Origin: an uncultured Bacteroidales bacterium
GTDB taxonomy: Bacteria; Bacteroidota; Bacteroidia; Bacteroidales; Bacteroidaceae
Reading direction: 5' to 3'
DNA length: 18,970 bases
Assembly (NCBI GenBank): GCA_945837185.1
Contig: CAMAMZ010000022.1
Location: 1 to 18,970 of the forward strand
Below, piece after piece: positions 13,345 through 18,970 of the stretch (position 1 is the first letter of the stretch; every line of letters begins with the position of its first letter). The notes under the pieces are model-generated. The model was not told the origin of the DNA. It searched no databases and saw only the letters and a program-made list of their open reading frames with translations. A program made the position numbers and the translations under genes.

Positions 13345-16300
13345 TTAAAGAGGCATCAGCCAGAATGTGAAGGTGCGGTCCTTGTAGGCCACCCGATACG
13401 TGGGCAGAGCCTCACCGTTTCTCGACCATGTGTCAACACCACCCACACCGGCATGCTCCTTGTCGATGCAGAGTTCTGTGAACTCTGATTTCTTCAGTTG
13501 CTCGCTGTGACGCTGCTTCTTCTTATCGCCTTCGTCAAGTTCGGCAATGTCGTAATGAAGGGCTGAGGCTGCAAAATCAGCATCCGATACGATGCGCAAT
13601 CCCTTCCCTTCCTGACAAGTCTGGTTCCACCAGCGGATGCCCGTCTTGGTGCCTGACTCCTGCGGACGGATATAGGGGAAGTATTGTTCATCGGCGTTTT
13701 GGCTGTAGATACCTAAGTGTTGCGATGAGCAACGGTCGGCATAGTTTTCAATTGGTCCTCGGCCATAGAACTCGCTGCGGTCCATACCATAAGGCATATC
13801 CAGTTTCATACCGAAGCGAAGCATGTTGCTCACCTTCGCCTCTGGAGTAGTGATCATCTGTTCGGTGACACGCACCTTACCCTCCTTGTCGATGGCATAG
13901 GTCAGAATGAGGCGTGCCTGTACCTCAGGCATGTCGTAGGTGGCTTTCACCTGGGCATAGCCTTTGGCTTTTATACTTTCCAGACTTTGCAGATTGATGG
14001 CAGGATTGCGCCACACCTTGTAACGTTTCTGTATGTCGGCACCCATATCGTTGTCAGTTACGGCACGCCAGAAGTTAGGTTGCAGTTTACCTCCTTCACC
14101 CAACATCTGCTTGCCATTCACGGTATATTGAGTCATGTAACCTGTTGTGCGGTCGAAAGCAATGGTAAACACGTCGTTGCCTACCAAAAGGGGCTGACCT
14201 TTCTTGTCGGTCACTTTTACTTTACCCACGGTGAGCGCAGGCGTATCGAAGGTATGGCCCTGAATACAGAGCTGCTCATGTGCCATCAGTTGTCCGGCCT
14301 CAATCAAAGGTTCAGCAGATTTGGTAACAAACTGCAGGTTGAGCAATACCTCCGACTTGGCATCCACACCCTCCAAACGATAAGGTAAGGTGAAGAAGGC
14401 TGTTTCCTGTGGGGCCACATTCACGTCCTCGAGGCTTCCCTGCTGCACCGCTTTTCCGTCTACGAGCAGTTTCCACAGCAGTTTGTAGTTCTTGAGGTCG
14501 CGGAAGAAATACTCATTGTGCACGCTAATCTTGCCCGCTTTCAGGTCAACGGCCTTTGCCCATATCTCCTGATGTTGATAAGCAACCTCATGGGCATGAG
14601 GATTCAACTGTCTGTCGGGTCCTACAAAACCATTGCTGTTAAAGTTCTTGTCGTCGTCACTGTCCCAGTCGTTGTAGTCACCGGCATAGGTGTATATCTT
14701 GCGTCCCTGTGCGTCCTTGCCATGAAGAGCCTGGTCTACGAAGTCCCAGATGAAGCCTCCCTGGTATTTGGGATATTTGCGGATGAGGTCCCAATACTCC
14801 TTGAATCCGCCTTGTGTATTGCCCATAGCGTGAGCATACTCACACTGAATGAGGGGCTTTTGGCATTGGGGCTTGTTGCTCTTACAGTAATTCTCTGCAT
14901 CACGATGGGTAGCATACATCGGACAATAGATGTCAGAGTTGAAATTCCACCTTACGGCTCCCCGCTCCCAGTGCACCAAGCGGCTGGCATCCTGTTCCTT
15001 GATCCAACGGTAGGCAGCTTCGAAGTTCGGACCATCCACCGTTTCATTGCCCAACGACCACAGAAGAATGCTGGGGTGGTTGAAATGGAAACCTACGTTA
15101 TGCTGGTTGCGTTCCAGGATTTGCTTGGCAAACTGCTTCTTATAGCTCACTGTCGTGGTGTCGTAACCAAAGCCATGACTCTCCTGGTTGGCTTCTGAAA
15201 TCACGTAGATACCATATTCATCACATAGGTCATACCAGCGAGGGTCGTTGGGGTAGTGGCAGGTGCGCACAGCGTTTACGTTCAGCTGCTTCATGAGCTT
15301 GATATCTTGCAGCATACGCTCCTTGCTCACCACATAACCCCCATCGGGATCCAGCTCATGGCGGTTGGCGCCCTTAATCAAGATGGGCTGACCGTTGAGC
15401 AAGAGTTGGGCATTGCGTATCTCTATCTTGCGGAATCCCACTTTCTGCGGTATCACCTCCACCACACGGTCGCCCTGTTTTACTGTGGCCACCAAGGTAA
15501 AGAGGTAGGGAGTCTCTGCCGTCCATTTCTTCACGTTGCGCACATTGAAACGCACGTTCCCTTTGTTGTGTTTCTTGAAGTCGGCAGTAGTCTTGGCCAC
15601 AGCAATACCGTTGGCATTCAGCAATTCGAAATCAATGACAGGACTGCCGTCCACATCCACCTTTACATCTAAGGTACCATCCTGATAGTTATTGGTGAGG
15701 TCGGGTATGATGCGCAAGTCGTTCACATGCACCTGGGCATCACGTGCGTAGAGGTAGCACTGACGGGCCACACCGCTCAGGCGCCAGAAGTCCTGGTCTT
15801 CAGAATAGGAACCGTCGCACCAGCGGAATGTTTGGAAAGCTATCAGGTTGTCGCCCTTGCGCAGATGGGGTGTAATATCAAATTCTGCGGCCACCTTAGA
15901 ATCCTCTGCATACCCCACAAAGGCACCATTCACATACAGGTAGATGTTTGAGGTTACAGAACCGAAATGCGCAATCACCTGTTTGCCATCCCAATTGTCG
16001 GGAATGGTAATCACTTTGCGGTAGGAACCTACATGGTTGTGTTCGTTGGGCACAAAGGGAGGATTGTTCTTGAAATGGCCTCGCCACGCAAAGCCCACGT
16101 TCACATATACGGGGTCACCATACCCATTCATTTCCCAGATACCTGGAATAGCCAAGGTCTTCCACTGTGTGTCGTTGAGGTCTGTCTTATAGAAATCGGT
16201 AGGTCGTTGGTCTGCGTTTTCTACATATTTGAATTTCCACGGTCCCTCTAACGACAGATAGTTGGCCGAACGTTCCATCTCTCCTTGCAGGGCTTTGCTT

Positions 16301-16455
16301 TTTGTCTCATAGGCGAAGAAGGTGGCGTGCACAGGAAAACGATTCACCTCATTCACCTCTTGGTCTTGCCATTCGGTGTAGGTGGGTGTCACCTCATCTG
16401 CTACTGCCGTCATTGCAAAGAGGGCAGAAGCTACTATCAAAATAGCTTTTCTCAT
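13345..16455 (-). CDS. GH2 beta-galactosidase, exported
   Basis: A 1036-residue beta-galactosidase of glycoside hydrolase family 2, with the five-domain LacZ layout: sugar-binding domain (about 65-240), immunoglobulin-like domain (about 245-345), TIM barrel (about 350-640) and the C-terminal beta-galactosidase small-chain domain. The catalytic acid/base is Glu471 in WSLGNE and the nucleophile is Glu539 in QCEYAHAMGN, close to Glu461 and Glu537 of E. coli LacZ. NRHELDPDGGYVVS and RTCHYPNDPRWYDL are further family landmarks. Unlike E. coli LacZ it has a signal peptide (MRKAILIVASALFAMTAVAD, cleavage near residue 19), so it acts in the periplasm or at the surface. It is first of a two-gene unit with the GH110-like gene. 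No SusC/SusD pair or sulfatase lies nearby. Confidence 0.95.
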   Translation of the reverse strand: MRKAILIVASALFAMTAVADEVTPTYTEWQDQEVNEVNRFPVHATFFAYETKSKALQGEMERSANYLSLEGPWKFKYVENADQRPTDFYKTDLNDTQWKTLAIPGIWEMNGYGDPVYVNVGFAWRGHFKNNPPFVPNEHNHVGSYRKVITIPDNWDGKQVIAHFGSVTSNIYLYVNGAFVGYAEDSKVAAEFDITPHLRKGDNLIAFQTFRWCDGSYSEDQDFWRLSGVARQCYLYARDAQVHVNDLRIIPDLTNNYQDGTLDVKVDVDGSPVIDFELLNANGIAVAKTTADFKKHNKGNVRFNVRNVKKWTAETPYLFTLVATVKQGDRVVEVIPQKVGFRKIEIRNAQLLLNGQPILIKGANRHELDPDGGYVVSKERMLQDIKLMKQLNVNAVRTCHYPNDPRWYDLCDEYGIYVISEANQESHGFGYDTTTVSYKKQFAKQILERNQHNVGFHFNHPSILLWSLGNETVDGPNFEAAYRWIKEQDASRLVHWERGAVRWNFNSDIYCPMYATHRDAENYCKSNKPQCQKPLIQCEYAHAMGNTQGGFKEYWDLIRKYPKYQGGFIWDFVDQALHGKDAQGRKIYTYAGDYNDWDSDDDKNFNSNGFVGPDRQLNPHAHEVAYQHQEIWAKAVDLKAGKISVHNEYFFRDLKNYKLLWKLLVDGKAVQQGSLEDVNVAPQETAFFTLPYRLEGVDAKSEVLLNLQFVTKSAEPLIEAGQLMAHEQLCIQGHTFDTPALTVGKVKVTDKKGQPLLVGNDVFTIAFDRTTGYMTQYTVNGKQMLGEGGKLQPNFWRAVTDNDMGADIQKRYKVWRNPAINLQSLESIKAKGYAQVKATYDMPEVQARLILTYAIDKEGKVRVTEQMITTPEAKVSNMLRFGMKLDMPYGMDRSEFYGRGPIENYADRCSSQHLGIYSQNADEQYFPYIRPQESGTKTGIRWWNQTCQEGKGLRIVSDADFAASALHYDIAELDEGDKKKQRHSEQLKKSEFTELCIDKEHAGVGGVDTWSRNGEALPTYRVAYKDRTFTFWLMPL

Positions 16456-16497
16456 GTGTTGTCGTATACGTTAGTAATTAATAATTCGATTTTGGTA

Positions 16498-16505
16498 CAA
16501 AATTA
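16498..16505 (-). promoter_or_regulatory. -7 element of the GH2 gene promoter
   Basis: The minus strand reads TAATTTTG, matching TAnnTTTG, 42 bases before the start codon. No TTTG is found at the -33 distance, so activation by a regulator is possible. Confidence 0.5.
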
Positions 16506-16546
16506 AGAAAAAAAAGCATAACTATATCATAAAGAAGGATTAAAAA

Positions 16547-16711
16547 ATGATGAAAAGGAAGATAAACCTTCCGAAAGGTAAAGAATACCACTGGAAATAC
16601 ACCTTATTTTTATGTGACAAGAAGCAGAGGAAGACGATTCTACCGCTAACAAAAGTTAAATACAAGTGGTTTTCCCTTCTAACGTTCCCACATTCGTATT
16701 ATTTGCAATAA
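16547..16711 (+). CDS. Possible small basic protein, 54 residues
   Basis: An open frame in the gap between the GH2 and panB genes, beginning MMKRKINLPKGK and ending YYLQ. It contains about 11 lysines, 2 arginines and many aromatic residues; there is no signal peptide and no domain I recognise. AAGGA (16534-16538) lies 8 bases before the first ATG, a fair ribosome-binding site. Against it: no Bacteroidota promoter is visible upstream on this strand, the stop codon is the first base triplet of the panB -7 element, and in AT-rich DNA a frame of this length can arise by chance. Treat as unproven. Confidence 0.25.
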   Translation: MMKRKINLPKGKEYHWKYTLFLCDKKQRKTILPLTKVKYKWFSLLTFPHSYYLQ

Positions 16712-16716
16712 TTTTG
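16709..16716 (+). promoter_or_regulatory. -7 element of the panB operon promoter
   Basis: TAATTTTG followed by CA matches TAnnTTTG and sits only 9 bases before the panB ATG at 16726. The -33 box is not obvious. The leader would be very short. Confidence 0.55.
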
Positions 16717-16725
16717 CACACAAAA

Positions 16726-17550
16726 ATGAAACATACAGCCAGTTATTACCAGCAGCTGAAAGGCCAAAGGGTCATCAGCATGCTGACGGCATACGATTGT
16801 CATACAGCCCAAACCATTGAGGAAGCGGGGATTGACATGATATTGGTCGGCGATTCGGTTGGCAATGTGATATTAGGTTATGAGAATACCCTTGCCGTCA
16901 CCGTCGATGATATGATTCATCATGGCAAGGCCGTATGTCGGGGAACCAAGGAGGCGTTTGTAGTTGTCGACATGCCTTTCATGTCCTATCAGGCCTCCGT
17001 GTATGATGCGGTAACGCAAGCAGGACGCATCATGAAAGAGACAGGCTGTCAGGCTGTCAAGTTGGAAGGGGGTGAGGTTTATGCCGACCGCATCGCTGCC
17101 ATCGTGCAAGCAGGAATCCCTGTTGTGGCCCATTTGGGTCTTACTCCTCAGTCGTTCAATACGCTGGGAGGCTACCGTGTGCAAGGCAAAACAGAGGAAG
17201 CGGCCCGACGACTGTTGGCCGATGTCGATGCTGTGACAAAGGCAGGAGCCTTTGCCATCACCTTAGAGTGTGTGCCTGAAGCCTTGGCCAAGTTGGCCAC
17301 GGAGCGCACAGAAGCCCTGACCATTGGCATAGGCGCAGGGCGATATTGCGATGGGCAGGTGCTGGTTTATCAGGATATGCTCGGCTATACCCAAGGTTTT
17401 GTGCCTAAGTTCGTCAAGCAGTATGCCAACCTGCACGACACCATGCTCGAGGCTTTCCGCCGCTACAAGGAAGACTGTGAGCAACGGGCCTTTCCGGCCG
17501 ACGCCCATACCTTTGCCATCGACGACGAAGTGATGAAACGTTTATACTAA
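16726..17550 (+). CDS. panB: 3-methyl-2-oxobutanoate hydroxymethyltransferase
   Basis: Transfers a hydroxymethyl group from 5,10-methylenetetrahydrofolate to alpha-ketoisovalerate to make ketopantoate, the first committed step to pantothenate. The 274-residue protein has the family's length and motifs: SMLTAYD, LVGDSVGNV with the Mg2+ aspartate, VVVDMPFMSYQ, AVKLEGG, VVAHLGLTPQ, and TLECVP with the catalytic-site glutamate. The start at 16726 (MKHTASYYQQLKG) is the normal beginning; the upstream frame lies in the promoter. The last codons (DDEVMKRLY) are repeated in altered form just past the stop (17556-17573). It is first of panB-panC-panD. Confidence 0.96.
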   Translation: MKHTASYYQQLKGQRVISMLTAYDCHTAQTIEEAGIDMILVGDSVGNVILGYENTLAVTVDDMIHHGKAVCRGTKEAFVVVDMPFMSYQASVYDAVTQAGRIMKETGCQAVKLEGGEVYADRIAAIVQAGIPVVAHLGLTPQSFNTLGGYRVQGKTEEAARRLLADVDAVTKAGAFAITLECVPEALAKLATERTEALTIGIGAGRYCDGQVLVYQDMLGYTQGFVPKFVKQYANLHDTMLEAFRRYKEDCEQRAFPADAHTFAIDDEVMKRLY

Positions 17551-17573
17551 ATTAGGTGATAAAACGTTTATAT
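17530..17573 (+). repeat. Imperfect duplication across the panB stop codon
   Basis: GTGATGAAACGTTTATAC (17530-17547) at the panB end recurs as GTGATAAAACGTTTATAT (17556-17573), 16 of 18 identical at an offset of 26 bases. The second copy sits in another frame, in the panB-panC gap. Confidence 0.8.
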
Positions 17574-17614
17574 GAAGAAGAGAAAAGAAAAACAGCTATA
17601 ACAAGATACAGAAG

Positions 17615-18463
17615 ATGGAAATCGTAAAGACAGTAGGAGAAATCCGTGACATCGTCAAGGCATGGAGACGTGAAGGACTCACCGTAGGCCTCGTGCCTAC
17701 CATGGGTTATCTGCATGAAGGTCACCAGAGCCTTATTGCACGGTCGGCCGCTCAAAACGACCGTACCGTGGTATCCGTGTTCGTCAACCCTATCCAGTTT
17801 GGACCTAATGAAGACCTGGAAGCTTATCCGAGAGACATCGAAAGAGATAAGGCTGCGGTGGTGGCTGCGGGAGGTGACGTTATTTTCCATCCGGAACCAG
17901 AGGAGATGTATCCACCACATTTCACCTCTTTTGTCGACACAACGGAAACCACCGAACTGCTCTGTGGCGCGGTGCGCCCTGTTCATTTTCGAGGTGTTTG
18001 CACGGTGGTGAGCAAGCTCTTTAATATCGTGCAGCCTGACCGGGCTTATTTCGGACAGAAAGACGCACAACAGTTAGCCACAATCAAGCGGTTTGTGCGC
18101 GATTTGAATTTCGACATCGAAATCGTGCCTTGTCCTATTGTGCGCGAAGAAGATGGCTTGGCCAAGTCGAGTCGCAATACCTATCTGAATCCTCAAGAGC
18201 GCAAGGCCGCCCTGATTCTGTCGAAGAGTCTGACTATTGGACGACAGCTCGTAGAGGCAGGAGAGCGTGATGCCAATGTGGTGGCAACAGCCATCCGACA
18301 GCATTTGGAGACAGAGCCGTTGGCCAAGGTCGACTATGTAGAGGTGGTAGACTTCCAGACCGTGCAGCGTGTCAACCGTATTGCCGGTGAAACATTGGTA
18401 GCCATTGCCGTGTATATCGGCAAGACACGCCTCATCGATAATTTTATTGTCAATCAGGCATAA
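17615..18463 (+). CDS. panC: Pantothenate synthetase
   Basis: Joins pantoate and beta-alanine with ATP through a pantoyl-adenylate, the last step of pantothenate synthesis. The 282-residue length is typical. The nucleotidyltransferase signature is VPTMGYLHEGHQSL with His34 and His37 (HxGH-type). SVFVNPIQFGPNEDLEAYPRD forms the pantoate site, GQKDAQQ follows, and KSSRNTYL is the KMSKS-like ATP loop. The start at 17615 gives MEIVKTVGEI, the usual beginning. The 64-base gap after panB is filled partly by the short duplication; panD follows 11 bases after the stop, so the three genes form one operon. Confidence 0.97.
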   Translation: MEIVKTVGEIRDIVKAWRREGLTVGLVPTMGYLHEGHQSLIARSAAQNDRTVVSVFVNPIQFGPNEDLEAYPRDIERDKAAVVAAGGDVIFHPEPEEMYPPHFTSFVDTTETTELLCGAVRPVHFRGVCTVVSKLFNIVQPDRAYFGQKDAQQLATIKRFVRDLNFDIEIVPCPIVREEDGLAKSSRNTYLNPQERKAALILSKSLTIGRQLVEAGERDANVVATAIRQHLETEPLAKVDYVEVVDFQTVQRVNRIAGETLVAIAVYIGKTRLIDNFIVNQA

Positions 18464-18474
18464 GCATAAGGGCT

Positions 18475-18864
18475 ATGGAACTGACAATGCTGAAAGCAAA
18501 AATACATCGTGCCACTGTAACGCAGGCAGATGTAAACTATGTGGGCAGTGTAACCATCGACAGTTTACTGCTGGAAGAAGCCGGTATTTTGGAGTATGAA
18601 AAGGTGCAGGTGGTGGATGTAGATAATGGAAACCGCTTTGAAACCTATACCATCGCAGGAGAGCCAGGTTCGGGCATTATATGTCTCAATGGAGCAGCAG
18701 CCCATTGTGTGACCATTGGCGACAAGGTAATTATCATGGCCTATGCCAATATGTCGCCAGAGGAAGCTGCTCAGTCGCGCCCTGTAGTCCTCTTTTTGGG
18801 CGAGGGCAACAAGGTGGAGCGCAAAGCCAACTACGAGAAGCATGGGCGTTTGGCCGACCAATAG
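18475..18864 (+). CDS. panD: Aspartate 1-decarboxylase proenzyme
   Basis: Decarboxylates L-aspartate to beta-alanine, the second substrate of PanC. The 129-residue proenzyme has the self-cleavage site Gly24-Ser25 in YVGSVTID; Ser25 becomes the pyruvoyl cofactor. Active-site residues match the E. coli enzyme: Lys9, His11, Arg54 and Tyr58 (NGNRFETY), and the NGAAAHC segment. The start at 18475 aligns with the family's MxxTMLxxKxHR beginning. It is the last gene of the operon in the window; I see no clear hairpin terminator in the 106 bases after it. Confidence 0.97.
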   Translation: MELTMLKAKIHRATVTQADVNYVGSVTIDSLLLEEAGILEYEKVQVVDVDNGNRFETYTIAGEPGSGIICLNGAAAHCVTIGDKVIIMAYANMSPEEAAQSRPVVLFLGEGNKVERKANYEKHGRLADQ

Positions 18865-18970
18865 TTTTCTCCACAGCAAGGCTATATATATAATAAGGTG
18901 TAAATGCCATACGTCGATTCAAGGTCTGGCAATAGAATCGTGAAGCGCAAGATGATAGTCATACCGTGCA
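18865..18970. other. Downstream region without a recognisable gene
   Basis: These 106 bases contain an AT-rich run (CTATATATATAATAAGGTG, 18882-18900) and no open frame or RNA gene I can support. The next gene probably starts beyond the window. Confidence 0.6.

Noticed and set aside
13987..15672. Several plus-strand frames of 130-226 codons opposite the GH2 gene.
   Set aside because: The GH2 gene on the minus strand has intact catalytic motifs over its full length; the opposite frames show no recognisable domain and are antisense shadows.

Overview
The window reads as a chromosomal segment of a Bacteroidota bacterium, most likely the order Bacteroidales and close to Prevotella/Segatella. Three things point there. 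Upstream regions repeatedly carry the Bacteroidota promoter pattern (TTTG, about 19-21 bases, then TAnnTTTG). Start codons mostly lack strong Shine-Dalgarno sequences. The gene content also fits: L-rhamnose catabolism with an AraC-type regulator, secreted GH2 and GH110 glycosidases, lipoproteins and a YraN-BirA-PyrH cluster. The genus is an inference; there is no rRNA gene to check it.

Layout. 1-435 is non-coding and holds two identical 20-bp palindromes plus a promoter reading left, out of the window. 436-1512 (-) is an AI-2E-family membrane protein, divergent from rsmI (1637-2386), which overlaps a coiled-coil lipoprotein gene (2331-3182). 3294-7861 is an L-rhamnose module: rhamnulokinase and rhamnose isomerase on the + strand, converging on rhamnulose-1-phosphate aldolase and an AraC-family regulator on the - strand. 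A secreted esterase (7983-8840) follows. 8975-11415 is housekeeping: a tadA-type deaminase (-), then yraN, birA and pyrH (+). 11431-16455 (-) is a two-gene glycosidase unit: a GH2 beta-galactosidase upstream and a GH110-like alpha-1,3-galactosidase downstream, with a strong hairpin between them. 16726-18864 is the pantothenate operon panB-panC-panD. 18865-18970 has no gene I can see.

How the parts work together. Isomerase, kinase and aldolase convert L-rhamnose to dihydroxyacetone phosphate and L-lactaldehyde. No rhamnose permease or lactaldehyde reductase is encoded here. The two glycosidases would remove terminal alpha-1,3-galactose and then beta-galactose from host or dietary glycans in the periplasm or outside the cell. 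PanB, PanC and PanD supply all the pantothenate-specific steps visible here (ketopantoate, beta-alanine and their condensation); ketopantoate reductase is not in the window.

I found no convincing previously undescribed multi-gene system. The observations most worth a second look are the paired 20-bp palindromes, candidate activator repeats upstream of rhaB, the hairpin between the two glycosidase genes, very short predicted leaders on rsmI and panB, an unrecognised 54-codon ORF upstream of panB, and a 26-bp-offset duplication at the end of panB.
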